A DNA stretch of 64,000 bases from Agromyces albus (GCF_004134825.1 NZ_SDPN01000004.1:1-64000); one strand, 5' to 3'. Shown: positions 1 through 10,800, numbered from the stretch's first letter. Translations and numbers: made by a program. The notes: generated by a model from the letters alone, not told the origin.

Positions 1-1
1 G

Positions 2-1204
2 CCGAAGCCCGCCCCGCCTGCCGTGCCGAAGCCCGCACCGCCGGCCGTGCCGACGCCGCACCCAGTGCACGAGGTCGCCGCGAATGCCGCGGCGGCGGCA
101 TCCGTCGCCGTCACCGCGACCATCGCCACCTCGGCCGGCGCGAAGGCGCCCGGCCCTGCGTCACCCGGCAGCTTCGACGAGCTCGACATCTTCGCCAGGA
201 ATTCGCCCGCGCCTTCGCCGACGTCGGCCGCCGCGTTGCCGTCGGCAGCACTGATGCCGACGATCGACGCGGGGCGCGCTTCACGCCGCGACGTGGCGAC
301 CTTGGTCGAGACCGAATCGCGCCGCCGCTCGTCGTCGTCATCTGCGTCGTCGGGCTCCGGGCGCCGAACCAACGACCACGCGACGCGCGGTCATGCGCCG
401 CGAGACCCGCGGTCGAACCACACTGGCATCCCGGCGATCCGCAACACGCGACCGACGCGTTCCACGACGGCGGCGGTTGCGGCCACGCCGCGCAAGCGCC
501 GCGGAGGCGCCCGTGTCGCGAGCGTCGTCGCGATGAGCTTCGCCGCGCTGCTCGCCGTCGCGACATCCGTGCCGTCGCTCTCGTTGCTCACCCCCGCCGA
601 CGTGCAGGCCATGGCCCTCGAGAGCGTGGCGACCGACGAGCCCGATGCCCAGCACGTCGAGATCACGGGTGGCGCGCTCGCGCAGAGCGTCAACCGCGAG
701 GGCTACAAGGCCCAGTCGATCGAGGAGTACGCCAAGGCGGCCGGCATTCGCGCTGAGGCCACGTTCACGAACAACCCGGCGGGCACGATCCAGTGGCCGT
801 TCGCCGTCGGCGTGCACATCGGCGACCGTTTCGGCTATCGCGACTGCTACGGCTGTTCCACGAACCACGGCGGCCAGGACTTCAATCCGGGCCTCGGTGC
901 CGAGATCCAGTCGATCGCCGACGGCACCGTGGTCGTCGCCGAGAACGGCGGCGGGTCACTCGGCGTCGTCATGATGATCGATCACGAGATCGACGGCCAG
1001 AAGGTCACGAGCGTCTACGCGCACATGGAGTACGACTCGATGCGCTTCGCGGTCGGCGACCAGGTGGGCGTCGGCGACGTCGTCGGCACCACGGGCGACA
1101 CCGGCATGTCCACCGGTCCTCACCTGCACTTCGAGATCCGCCTCGGCGGCGTCGACGGCATGAAGGTCGACCCGCTCGTCTGGCTCTACGAGAACACGAA
1201 CTGA
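2..1204 (+). CDS. M23 family metallopeptidase, 5' end outside window
   Basis: Peptidoglycan endopeptidase of the LytM/M23 type, probably acting on the cell wall outside the membrane. The reading frame is open from the window edge, so the true start lies to the left; an internal GTG at 23 is not a convincing start. The N-terminal half is Pro/Ala/Ser/Arg-rich and low-complexity. A single hydrophobic segment (about nt 520-590) follows an Arg/Lys-rich stretch, giving a membrane-anchor topology. The C-terminal catalytic domain shows the Zn ligands of NHGGQD (nt ~865) and HLHFE (nt ~1123), with a CYGC pair just before the first motif. M23 domains with long disordered tails are common in actinobacteria. 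The family call is firm; the substrate bond is not known. Confidence 0.9.
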   Translation, partial: PKPAPPAVPKPAPPAVPTPHPVHEVAANAAAAASVAVTATIATSAGAKAPGPASPGSFDELDIFARNSPAPSPTSAAALPSAALMPTIDAGRASRRDVATLVETESRRRSSSSSASSGSGRRTNDHATRGHAPRDPRSNHTGIPAIRNTRPTRSTTAAVAATPRKRRGGARVASVVAMSFAALLAVATSVPSLSLLTPADVQAMALESVATDEPDAQHVEITGGALAQSVNREGYKAQSIEEYAKAAGIRAEATFTNNPAGTIQWPFAVGVHIGDRFGYRDCYGCSTNHGGQDFNPGLGAEIQSIADGTVVVAENGGGSLGVVMMIDHEIDGQKVTSVYAHMEYDSMRFAVGDQVGVGDVVGTTGDTGMSTGPHLHFEIRLGGVDGMKVDPLVWLYENTN

Positions 1205-1295
1205 CGGCTCGCTCGCCCACACGTGAACGCCACGTCGGGCTCCGATCGCTCGACCCTGCTCGCGCTCGTGCCATTCATTGGCCGCGGCACCCGGA

Positions 1296-1354
1296 TGCAG
1301 GGGATTCACGATTATCCCGGCGCTGGGGCGGGGTATGACCGCGTTTCCCCTGCA
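1296..1354. repeat. Imperfect palindromic repeat, copy 1
   Basis: The left arm begins TGCAGGGGATTC and the right arm ends TTTCCCCTGCA, with GGGGTATGAC inside. Copy 2, on the far side of the DUF559 gene (2430-2488), shares TGCAGGGGATTC, GGGGTATGAC and CCCCTGCAG in the same order. This copy is degenerate in the middle of the stem. It lies in the 282-base gap between the peptidase and the DUF559 gene. Confidence 0.65.
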
Positions 1355-1486
1355 GTACTTCACAGCCGATGGGACTCTCGTCCATGCGGGGTTCGACGAG
1401 CCCTCCACAGGCGATCGGTGCGGGCCGTTCTCCACAGCGCGTTCGGCGCGCGGTCACAACGCCTCGAACGCGTCAAGACTCACGGG

Positions 1487-2398
1487 ATGACGCTCTCGGA
1501 CATGGAACCCGCGCGACTCATCCGTGCCAATGGAGGCGTGCTGCCTCGCCGCGCTCTCGAGCAGGCGGGAGTGAGTCGTGGCGTACTCCAGCGGGGAATC
1601 GCAAACGGCGCCGTCTTCGCGGTGCGCCGCGGCTGGTACGGCGTACCGGATGCTCCGTCCGCGGTCGTGAGGGCGGTGCGCGTCGGGGGCACGTTGACGG
1701 CGGCATCCGTCGCTCGACTCCACGGGCTCTGGACGCTCGACGATCCCATGCTCCACGTGCGCGTGGCGGGTGGTGCGTCGCGGCTCCGATCGCCCCTCGA
1801 CCGAGCCGTTCCGCTCGAGAAGTCGCACGGCGTCTGCGTCCACTACCGCGAGCGACCGAGTGGGCCGAACGACCTGCCGGCCCGCGACTCACTGCCACGC
1901 GCCCTCGCTGAGATGTTCACGTGCGCGGGCTCCCTGGCCGCGATGATCGCCGTGGACTCCGCGCTGAACCTGCGTGAGCTCTCGAGCGCCGGGCGAGCCG
2001 AGCTCCGCGCGCTCGTGCCCTCGTCGAAGCGACGACTCATCGACCACGCCGACCCCCACTGCGACTCTGGGCTCGAGACGATCGCGCGGATGCTCCCGAG
2101 CGGCAAGCGTCTGTCGCACCGCACGCAGGCGTACATTCCGGGCGTCGGGCACGTCGACCTGCTCATCGGAGATCGGCTCGTCATCGAACTCGACGGCGCA
2201 GGCTTCCACATGGACAGGAAGGACTTCGTCGAGGATCGCCGTCGCGGGTTCGAGCTCGTGATGCGTGGCTATCTCGTGGTGCGGCTGACGTACGACATGG
2301 TCGTGCACGACTGGGAGCGGACGCGAGGCGACCTGCTGGTGCTCATCGAGCGCGGCGAGCACCGCTGGGGCGCTCGGGCGCATGCCTGGGCGCGCTGA
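1487..2398 (+). CDS. DUF559 (VSR-like) domain protein with AbiEi-type N-terminus
   Basis: About 303 residues. The N-terminal part (RANGGVLPRRALEQAGVS) has the look of the winged-helix AbiEi antitoxin-like domain often joined to DUF559. The C-terminal 90 residues hold the DUF559/VSR-endonuclease-like core: GHVDLLIGDRLVIELDG (about residues 220-236), then RGFELVMRGYLVVRLTYDMV. The acidic/aspartate pattern of the nuclease fold is visible, but catalysis is unproven. An ATG at 1487 is chosen because homologous sequence begins there; the frame is open upstream but looks non-coding. No toxin partner is adjacent. It is flanked on both sides by related palindromic repeats. Confidence 0.75.
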   Translation: MTLSDMEPARLIRANGGVLPRRALEQAGVSRGVLQRGIANGAVFAVRRGWYGVPDAPSAVVRAVRVGGTLTAASVARLHGLWTLDDPMLHVRVAGGASRLRSPLDRAVPLEKSHGVCVHYRERPSGPNDLPARDSLPRALAEMFTCAGSLAAMIAVDSALNLRELSSAGRAELRALVPSSKRRLIDHADPHCDSGLETIARMLPSGKRLSHRTQAYIPGVGHVDLLIGDRLVIELDGAGFHMDRKDFVEDRRRGFELVMRGYLVVRLTYDMVVHDWERTRGDLLVLIERGEHRWGARAHAWAR

Positions 2399-2429
2399 CT
2401 GGTTGGCGCCTTACATCCGCGCCCCTGGA

Positions 2430-2488
2430 TGCAGGGGATTCCTCGTCATGCCTGCCGCATGAAGGGGTATGACGAGGAATCCCCTGCA
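2430..2488. repeat. Perfect 20-bp inverted repeat, copy 2
   Basis: The left arm TGCAGGGGATTCCTCGTCAT (2430-2449) and right arm (2469-2488) are exact reverse complements around a 19-base loop. Sequence blocks are shared with copy 1 at 1296-1354. It sits between two convergent genes, so it could also end transcription, but there is no T-tract and the similarity of copy 1 points to a dispersed REP-like element. Confidence 0.8.
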
Positions 2489-2584
2489 GAGTGGGTGCCG
2501 CCCGTGCACCGGGCGTCCGTTGACGGATGCTACGGACGGAAGCGGCGACCTGCAGAGCGAGCCAGGCGGCCGCGACGCCCGCAG

Positions 2585-4285
2585 CTACGCGCGGAGCCAG
2601 GCCGTGGTGTCGCCCGGCAGGGTGCGGCCGGTGAGCGCCTCGCTCGCGAGGAGCACGTCGCCGCTGGGCAGCTCCACGGGCGACGCGCCCGTGTTCGCCA
2701 CGGCGATGACGTCGCCGTTGCGGAGCGCGAGCACGTCGTCGCGGAATCCGGGCAGCCACTCGACTGCGCCCGAGCCGAGGTCGTGCTCACGGCGAAGACG
2801 GAGCAGCGACCGGTAGAGCTCGAGTGTCGAACCGTCGGTGCCGCGCTGGCGATCGCGGGCGAGTTCGCGCCACTGCGCGGGCTGCGGGAGCCAGGATGCC
2901 TCGCTCGGCCCGAATCCGTAGGACGGCGCGTCGGCCTCCCAGGGGATCGGCACGCGGCATCCGTCTCGCCCATAGCGCTCGCCGTTCGTGCGGAACCACG
3001 TGGGATCTTCGCGGGCGTCGTCGGGCAGGTCGATGACCTCGGGCAGGCCGAGCTCCTCGCCCTGGTAGAGGTAGGCCGAGCCGGGGAGCGCGAGCATGAG
3101 GGCGGTCGCGGCACGGGCGCGGCGCAGGCCGGCCTCGTACTCGGGCAGGCCCTTCGAGCGGGATCCGAGGCCGTGGCCCTGGGGGTTCGCCTCGGTGACC
3201 GAGAGGCGCGTCGCGTGGCGCACGACGTCGTGGTTCGAGAGCACCCACGTGCTCGGCGCGCCGACCGATCCGAAGGCGTCGAGCGAGGCGTCGATCACGT
3301 GACGGAGGGCCGCGGCATCCCACGGCGTCTCGAGGTAGGCGAAGTTGAAGGCCTGGTGCATCTCGTCGGGGCGCACCCAGTTGGCCACGCGGGGGAGCGG
3401 GTCGACCCACGCCTCGGCGGCGAGGATGCGCTCGCCCGGGTACTCGTCGAGGAGCTTGCGCCAGTCGCGGTAGATGTCGTGCACGCCGTCTTGGCCCCAA
3501 TAGGGCGCGAGGTCGCCGGGCTCCGAGCTGATCTCGGGCTCGAGGGGAACGCCGGCGGTCACGGCCGCGCCGCCGCCCATGCTGCCGCCGTCGGCGGGCG
3601 GGGTGTAGTCGGGCAGGCCGTCGGCCTTGATCATGCCGTGCGCCACGTCGACGCGGAAGCCGTCGACGCCGCGGTCGAGCCAGAAGCGCAGGATGTCGCG
3701 GAACTCCTCGCGCACCTCGTCGTTCGTCCAGTCGAAGTCGGGCTGCGAGCTGTCGAAGAGGTGCAGGTACCACTGGCCGGGAGTGCCGTCGGCCTCGGCG
3801 ACGCGGGTCCACGCGGGGCCGCCGAAGACGGACTCCCAGTTGTTCGGTGGCTCGTCGCCGGCCGGCCCGCGCCCGTCGCGGAAGAGATAGCGCGCCCGTT
3901 CGGCACTGCCCGGCCCTGCGGCGAGCGCCGCCTGGAACCACTCGTGCTCATCGGATGAGTGGTTCGGCACGAGGTCGATGATGACGCGGATGCCGCGGGC
4001 ATGCGCCTCGGCGAGCATCGCGTCGAAATCGGCGAGCGCGCCGAAGCGAGGGTCGACGTCGCAGTAGTCGGCGACGTCGTAGCCGGCATCGCGCTGGGGG
4101 GACGTGAAGAACGGCGAGAGCCAGATGGCGTCGATGCCGAGTTCCTGCAGGTCGTCGAGGCGCGAGGTGATGCCGGCGAGGTCGCCCATGCCATCGCCGT
4201 TCGCGTCGGCGAACGACCGGGGGTAGATCTGGTAGATCGCGGCGGTGCGCCACCAATCGGAAGTCATCTGCAAACTGTACGACAT
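2585..4285 (-). CDS. GH13 alpha-glucosidase (oligo-1,6-glucosidase type)
   Basis: Cytoplasmic glycoside hydrolase of 566 residues, the usual length, that would release glucose from malto- or isomalto-oligosaccharides. Visible family signatures are the N-terminal WWRTAAIYQIYPRSFAD, DLVPNHSSDEHEWF, the nucleophile Asp in GFRVDVAHGM (~residue 213), the acid/base Glu in ILAAEAWVDP (~290) and the NHD motif (~347). A GAGGTG-like ribosome site precedes the ATG at 4285; an ATG at 4267 is the alternative. It is transcribed divergently from the malE operon and shares with it two LacI-type operators, so the two units are probably co-regulated by maltodextrin. No signal peptide is seen. Confidence 0.9.
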   Translation of the reverse strand: MSYSLQMTSDWWRTAAIYQIYPRSFADANGDGMGDLAGITSRLDDLQELGIDAIWLSPFFTSPQRDAGYDVADYCDVDPRFGALADFDAMLAEAHARGIRVIIDLVPNHSSDEHEWFQAALAAGPGSAERARYLFRDGRGPAGDEPPNNWESVFGGPAWTRVAEADGTPGQWYLHLFDSSQPDFDWTNDEVREEFRDILRFWLDRGVDGFRVDVAHGMIKADGLPDYTPPADGGSMGGGAAVTAGVPLEPEISSEPGDLAPYWGQDGVHDIYRDWRKLLDEYPGERILAAEAWVDPLPRVANWVRPDEMHQAFNFAYLETPWDAAALRHVIDASLDAFGSVGAPSTWVLSNHDVVRHATRLSVTEANPQGHGLGSRSKGLPEYEAGLRRARAATALMLALPGSAYLYQGEELGLPEVIDLPDDAREDPTWFRTNGERYGRDGCRVPIPWEADAPSYGFGPSEASWLPQPAQWRELARDRQRGTDGSTLELYRSLLRLRREHDLGSGAVEWLPGFRDDVLALRNGDVIAVANTGASPVELPSGDVLLASEALTGRTLPGDTTAWLRA

Positions 4286-4297
4286 CCCGACACCTCA

Positions 4298-4311
4298 TGG
4301 AAACGCTTGCA
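4298..4311. promoter_or_regulatory. LacI-family operator 1 (maltodextrin locus)
   Basis: TGGAAACGCTTGCA, a half-conserved palindrome centred on CG, typical of LacI-family (MalR-like) sites. It lies 13 bp upstream of the alpha-glucosidase start. It matches operator 2 at 11 of 14 positions. The regulator gene is not in the window. Confidence 0.7.
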
Positions 4312-4394
4312 GCATCGCGGCGTAACCTGATGGTCACGAAGCTGTATCGATGCTGTCCACGTGGTTTTGGAATAGCGGCGACGCAGGGTATACC

Positions 4395-4408
4395 TGTAAT
4401 CGCTTGCA
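4395..4408. promoter_or_regulatory. LacI-family operator 2 (maltodextrin locus)
   Basis: TGTAATCGCTTGCA, same orientation and core (CGCTTGCA) as operator 1, 97 bp away. It lies in the 257-bp divergent region between the alpha-glucosidase and malE. Two sites in one divergent promoter suggest looping or separate control of each direction. Confidence 0.7.
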
Positions 4409-4542
4409 TAACGCGAGTACTCCACACGGAAGAACGGCCTTTCGGGCACGGTGCACGGTTCCACGGGAACCGGAACGGGGAACACAGCTCCGTCACCAGG
4501 CGAAGGCGCCGGACTCATGCACACTGAGAAGGGCACACACCA

Positions 4543-5769
4543 ATGAGGGTGAATACGAAGAGCCTCCTCGCTGCCGGGGCCGTCGCGGTCGTCGCGACGC
4601 TCGGTCTCGCGAGCTGCGCCGCCGGCGACGCCGGCTCCGAAGGCGATGCCGCAAGCAGCACGCTCACGGTCTGGGTCGACGCCGAACGCGTCGACGCGCT
4701 GCAGGGGGCAGCCGACGCCTATTCCGAGAAGAACGGCGTCAAGGTCGACCTCGTCGGCAAGGACAACGCCGACATCAAGGATGACTTCATCCAGCAGGTT
4801 CCGACCGGCAAGGGCCCCGACATCACGATGGGCGCCCACGACTGGCTCGGCGAGCTCTCGACGAACGGTGTCGTTGCACCGATCGAGCTCGGCGACTCGG
4901 CGGGCGACTACCTGCCCGTCGCGATCGATGCCTCCACATACGAGGGCACCGTCTACATGCTTCCCTACGCGGTCGAGAACATCGCGGTCATCCGCAACGC
5001 CGACCTCGTTCCCGAGGCCGCCACGAGCTTCGACGACATGATCGCGAAGGGCCAGGCCGCCGGCCTCACCCAGCCGTTCGTCGTCGAGCAGGGCGCAGAG
5101 GGCAACCCCTACCACCTCTACCCGTTCCAGACCGCGTTCGGCGCTCCCGTCTTCGGCAGCAACGACCAGGGCTACGACCCCGCCGACCTCCAGCTCGGCA
5201 ACGCGGGCGGCGAGCAGTTCGCCACGTGGCTCGCGAGCCAGGGCAAGAACGGCACGGGCGTCTTCAACACCGACGTCGACGGTGACATCGCCAAGCAGGC
5301 CTTCCTCGACGGCACCGCCGCGTTCTGGCTCACGGGCCCGTGGAACGTGGGTTCGGCCGTCGACGCCGGCCTCAATGTCGCGATCGACAGCGTGCCGAGC
5401 CCGACCGCCGAGGTCGCCTCGCCGTTCGCCGGCGTGAAGGGCTTCTTCGTCTCCTCCGAGTCGAAGAACAAGGTCGCCGCGAACGACTTCCTCGTCAACT
5501 ACCTCGGCACCGAAGACGTGCAGCTCGAGCTCTTCGAGGCGGGCAACGTGCTTCCGGCACTCTCGGCCGCCGCTGAGACCGCGTCGAGCGACCCGATCAT
5601 CGAGGGCTTCGCCGCCGTCGGTGCCGAGGCCGTTCCGATGCCGGCCATCCCGGCCATGGGTTCGGTCTGGCAGTACTGGGGCATCGCCGAGGCCGACATC
5701 ATCAACGGTGCCGACCCCGTCGCGACGTGGCAGAAGCTGACGGCCGACGTGCAGGCTGCGATCGGCTAA
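4543..5769 (+). CDS. malE: Maltodextrin ABC transporter substrate-binding lipoprotein
   Basis: 408 residues, the normal length for MalE. It has a lipoprotein signal peptide with the lipobox LASC (Cys25), so it would be anchored on the outer face of the membrane. The mature part shows the MalE-type start (LTVWVDAERVDALQGAADAYSEKNGVKVDLVGKD), GKGPDITMGAHDWLGEL, and a C-terminal segment with AIPAMGSVWQYWG. It is the first gene of malE-malF-malG-GH13. A strong 13-bp hairpin separates it from malF, which probably raises binding-protein expression over the permeases. Substrate specificity is inferred from family and from the flanking GH13 enzymes. Confidence 0.92.
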   Translation: MRVNTKSLLAAGAVAVVATLGLASCAAGDAGSEGDAASSTLTVWVDAERVDALQGAADAYSEKNGVKVDLVGKDNADIKDDFIQQVPTGKGPDITMGAHDWLGELSTNGVVAPIELGDSAGDYLPVAIDASTYEGTVYMLPYAVENIAVIRNADLVPEAATSFDDMIAKGQAAGLTQPFVVEQGAEGNPYHLYPFQTAFGAPVFGSNDQGYDPADLQLGNAGGEQFATWLASQGKNGTGVFNTDVDGDIAKQAFLDGTAAFWLTGPWNVGSAVDAGLNVAIDSVPSPTAEVASPFAGVKGFFVSSESKNKVAANDFLVNYLGTEDVQLELFEAGNVLPALSAAAETASSDPIIEGFAAVGAEAVPMPAIPAMGSVWQYWGIAEADIINGADPVATWQKLTADVQAAIG

Positions 5770-5781
5770 CAACGACGAGCC

Positions 5782-5822
5782 GCTCCGGGCCGGATGTCGC
5801 ACCACGGCGTCCGGCCCGGAGC
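5782..5822 (+). terminator. Intercistronic hairpin between malE and malF
   Basis: The arms 5782-5794 and 5810-5822 (13 bp, GCTCCGGGCCGGA) are perfect complements with a 15-base loop. There is no U-tract. Its place after the binding-protein gene and before the permeases fits an mRNA-stabilising or partial-terminator element. Confidence 0.75.
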
Positions 5823-5851
5823 ACTCACGTTCGACAGGAAGAGCGAGCAGG

Positions 5852-7470
<1,619 letters not shown>

Positions 7471-7471
<1 letters not shown>

Positions 7472-8457
7472 TGGCCGCGCAGCAGCCCGTTTCCGGAACG
7501 CCGATCGGCCTCGTCGCCGGTGAGATCGACGAGTTCGCGGATGCCTCGACCCGGGCGAGTACCGCCCTCGGCGCTCCCCGCCGCATCCAGCCCCGGCGGC
7601 CGTTCAACTTCGGCCGCTGGTTCGCGGCGACCGGCTGGCGCCACGTCGTGGGCGTCGTGATGGTGGCCTTCTCGCTGTTCCCGATCATCTTCGTGATCTC
7701 GTCGTCGCTCAACCCGCGCGGCACGCTCACCGGATCGAACGCCCTGTTCTCGAAGATCGGCCTCGACAGCTACGTGCGAATCCTCTCCGACCCGCAAGTG
7801 CCGTTCACGACGTGGTTCGGCAACACCCTCCTCATCTCGGGCATCACGGCCGTGGCCACGGTGTTCCTCGGGGCGCTCGCGGCGTATTCCTTCTCGCGCA
7901 TGCGGTTCACGGGGCGGCGCTTCGGCCTCATCTCGATCGTCGTCGTGCAGATGTTCCCGCAGCTGCTCGCCGTGGTCGCGATCTTCCTGCTCATGAGCGC
8001 GATCGGCGACTGGTTCCCGGCGATCGGCCTCAACACGCACGTCGGCCTGATCATGGTCTACCTCGGCGGTGCGCTCGGCGTGAACACCTATCTCATGTAC
8101 GGCTTCTTCAACACCGTGCCCGCGTCGATCGACGAGGCCGCGAAGATCGACGGAGCCGGCCATGCCCGCATCTTCTTCACGATCATCCTGCGGCTCGTCG
8201 CGCCGATCCTCGCGGTCGTGGCCCTGCTGTCGTTCATCGCGTCGGTGAACGAGTTCGTCGTGGCATCCGTGCTCCTGATCGATACCGAGCAGCAGACGCT
8301 CGCCGTGGGCCTCACGAAGCTCGTCTCGAACCCGCGCTACGCCGACTGGAGCGCCTTCTCGGCCGGCGCGGTCATCGCCGCGCTGCCCGTGGTCGCGCTG
8401 TTCCTCTTCCTGCAGAAGTACATCGTCGGCGGCCTCACGGCCGGTGCCGTCAAGTAG
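7471..8457 (+). CDS. malG: Maltodextrin ABC transporter permease MalG
   Basis: 328 residues with six predicted membrane helices. The EAA loop reads PASIDEAAKIDGAGHARIFFTIILRLVAP (~residue 219). The N-terminal 45 residues are a cytoplasmic tail. The start ATG overlaps the malF stop codon by one base, indicating translational coupling. It pairs with MalF to form the channel for maltose or maltodextrin. Confidence 0.92.
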
Positions 8458-8527
8458 GCGACGCGAAGCGGATGCCGCGGCACCCCCGGTTCTCCTGCCC
8501 GAAACCTGCGCGTGGAAAGGTGGGGGA

Positions 8528-10390
8528 ATGCCTTCGCGACTGACGCCGCACCACGACGGATCCCCACTGCACGTCTCGACGCAGACGCCCGCGCTCGGCG
8601 AGGTCGTTCGCGTGCGACTGCGCGTGCCGGCCTCGTTCGGGCCGCTCACGTGGGTCGGCACGCGATCGAACCCGAACCGCGAGCCGCAGTTCTCCGAGGC
8701 ATCCGTCGTCGGGTCTGCCGATGGCTGGCAGTGGTGGGAGGCGGCCATCGAAGTCGCGAATCCCGTGCACGGCTACCGGTGGCTGCTCGTCGGCGCCGAC
8801 GGCCGGCAGTACTGGCTGAACCAGGTCGGGCTCTTCACGACCGAGACGCGCGACCACGACGACTTCCGCCTCGTCGCGCACGAGCCGCCGCCCGAGTGGG
8901 CGGCGTCGAGCGTGCTGTACCAGGTGTTCCCCGACCGGTTCGCGAGGTCGGATCGCGCAGAGGCGCGTGAGCTGCCCGAGTGGGCGATCCCGGCGGAGTG
9001 GAGCGACCCCGTCGACGGCGACCCGCCCGGCCGCTCGCAGCAGTTCTACGGCGGCGACCTCGATGGCGTGCGCGAGCACCTCGATCACCTCGAGCAGCTC
9101 GGCGTGAACCTGCTCTACCTCACGCCCGTGTTTCCCGCGCGATCGAACCATCGCTACGACGCGTCGACGTTCGGCGAGGTCGACCCGCTGCTCGGCGGCG
9201 ACGACGCGCTCGTGCGGCTCGTCGAGGAGGCGCACCGCCGCGGCATCCGTGTCATCGGCGACCTCACGAGCAATCATTCGGGCGACGCGCACGAGTGGTT
9301 CAAGGAGGCGCAGGCCGACCCGGCGTCGCCCGAGCGTTCCTTCTATTACTTCCGCGATGAGGCAGACGGCGGCGGCTACGAGTCGTGGCTCGGCGTGCCG
9401 AGCCTGCCGAAGTTCGACTGGAGCTCGACCGAGCTGCGGCGCCGGTTCATCGAGGGCCGCGATTCGGTCGTCGCGCGCTACCTCGCCCCGCCGTTCAGCC
9501 TCGACGGCTGGCGCATCGACGTCGCGAATATGACCGGCCGGCTCGGCGCTGAAGACCTGAACGCCGAGGTGCGCCAGACGATCCGCCGCACGATGCTCGA
9601 CGTGAACCCCGACACGATCCTGCTCGGCGAGTCGACGAACGATGCGGCGAGCGACTTCCAGGGCGATGCGTGGCACGGGGCGATGACGTACACGCCGTTT
9701 ACGCGGCCGCTCTGGAGCTGGCTGCTCGAGCCGGGCAGTGCGGGCGGCGGCGGCATCGGGTTCGCCAACGCCGCGGTGCCGTCGTACACCGGCAGCGACT
9801 TCCTCGAGGCGCACATTCGGTTCAGCGCCGGGTTCCCGTGGCGCACGCGGCTTGCGACCATGAACGCGCTCGACACCCACGACACGCCGCGCTTCCGCAC
9901 CTCGGCTCGGCCGGGCACCGTGCCCGTCGCACTCGGACTCGCGGTGACACTGCCGGGCATCCCGGTCGTATGGGCCGGCGACGAGTTCGGGCTCACCGGC
10001 GTCGACGGCGAGGAATCGCGTACGCCGATCCCGTGGGGGAGCGAGGCAACGCCCGAGGTCGCGCCGGTGCTCGAGACGTACCGGTCGCTCTTGCGCCTGC
10101 GCCGCGACCACCCCGTGCTCGCGACCGGCGGCATCCGCTGGCTCGCGGTCGGCGACGACGCCGTGGCGTTCGTGCGCGAATCGGCCGACGAGCGGTTGCT
10201 GGTATTCGCCGCGCGGGGTGCTGCGACGCTCGAGCTCGCGGCAGAGACGGTCGAGGTGACGACGGATGCCGCGGCGCCGCTGTTCGGCGATGCCCGGCTC
10301 GAGGCATCCGATGGTCACGTGCACCTCGGTGCCGACGGTGCGAGTTTCACCGCGTGGCGACTGCCGGGGGTGAGCGCGCCTACCTGGTGA
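8528..10390 (+). CDS. GH13 maltodextrin hydrolase (neopullulanase/cyclomaltodextrinase-like)
   Basis: 620 residues, no signal peptide. An N-terminal beta-sandwich region (residues 1-115, with GPLTWVGTRSNPNREP) precedes the catalytic barrel, which starts SSVLYQVFPDRFARSD. Catalytic residues: Asp in GWRIDVAN (~330), Glu in ILLGESTND (~368), and the HD pair in ALDTHDTPRF (~449). This layout is that of intracellular cyclomaltodextrinase/maltogenic enzymes. The start is set by GGAAAGGTGGGGGA just before the ATG; the open frame extends 28 codons further up without homology. It is the last gene of the mal operon and would cut imported maltodextrins. Confidence 0.88.
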   Translation: MPSRLTPHHDGSPLHVSTQTPALGEVVRVRLRVPASFGPLTWVGTRSNPNREPQFSEASVVGSADGWQWWEAAIEVANPVHGYRWLLVGADGRQYWLNQVGLFTTETRDHDDFRLVAHEPPPEWAASSVLYQVFPDRFARSDRAEARELPEWAIPAEWSDPVDGDPPGRSQQFYGGDLDGVREHLDHLEQLGVNLLYLTPVFPARSNHRYDASTFGEVDPLLGGDDALVRLVEEAHRRGIRVIGDLTSNHSGDAHEWFKEAQADPASPERSFYYFRDEADGGGYESWLGVPSLPKFDWSSTELRRRFIEGRDSVVARYLAPPFSLDGWRIDVANMTGRLGAEDLNAEVRQTIRRTMLDVNPDTILLGESTNDAASDFQGDAWHGAMTYTPFTRPLWSWLLEPGSAGGGGIGFANAAVPSYTGSDFLEAHIRFSAGFPWRTRLATMNALDTHDTPRFRTSARPGTVPVALGLAVTLPGIPVVWAGDEFGLTGVDGEESRTPIPWGSEATPEVAPVLETYRSLLRLRRDHPVLATGGIRWLAVGDDAVAFVRESADERLLVFAARGAATLELAAETVEVTTDAAAPLFGDARLEASDGHVHLGADGASFTAWRLPGVSAPTW

Positions 10391-10452
10391 CCCGGGATGG
10401 TGGCCCGGCCCGATAGCATGGCGCGACCGAACCCACCTGCCGCTGGAGCCCC

Positions 10453-10800
10453 ATGGACACCCCCACCTCGATCGTTCCTCCCGCCGCACCGGCGGCCGCA
10501 CTCCCCGTGCCGTACGGAGGTGCGCCGGCAAGCCCTCCGCAGAACGTGCTCGCATGGGTGAGTCTCGGCCTCGCGTTGGGCTTCGTGTTCTTCAGCGTGC
10601 TCACCTCGATCCCGGCGATCATCTGCGGACACATCGCGCGAGCGCAGATCCGTCGCACCGGTGAACAGGGCGGCGCAGCGGCGCTCACCGGGCTGGTCCT
10701 CGGATACGTGTTCACGGCGCTCACCCTGGCCGGAATCGCCGTGTTCGTGACGTTCTTCATCGGCATCGCGGTCGCCGCTGGCGCCACCAGCACCGTGTGA
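10453..10800 (+). CDS. DUF4190-type small membrane protein
   Basis: 115 residues. After a Pro/Ala-rich cytoplasmic start come two hydrophobic hairpins (LAWVSLGLALGFVFFSVLTSIPAIICGHIARAQI and GLVLGYVFTALTLAGIAVFVTFFIGIAV). The GHIARAQIRRTGEQGG stretch is characteristic of the DUF4190 family, common in actinobacteria. Function is unknown. It stands alone, ahead of the tRNA pair. Confidence 0.8.
   Translation: MDTPTSIVPPAAPAAALPVPYGGAPASPPQNVLAWVSLGLALGFVFFSVLTSIPAIICGHIARAQIRRTGEQGGAAALTGLVLGYVFTALTLAGIAVFVTFFIGIAVAAGATSTV

Noticed and set aside
1487-2398. AbiE-type toxin-antitoxin system
   Set aside because: The N-terminal domain resembles AbiEi antitoxins, but no AbiEii nucleotidyltransferase toxin is adjacent.
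2429-3958. A 509-codon plus-strand open frame
   Set aside because: It lies opposite the GH13 alpha-glucosidase, starts in the palindromic repeat, and its composition (Val/Arg/Gly/Glu repeats) is that of an antisense shadow in high-GC DNA.
8450-10555. A 701-codon minus-strand open frame
   Set aside because: Antisense to the complete GH13 enzyme with all catalytic motifs on the plus strand; typical high-GC artefact.
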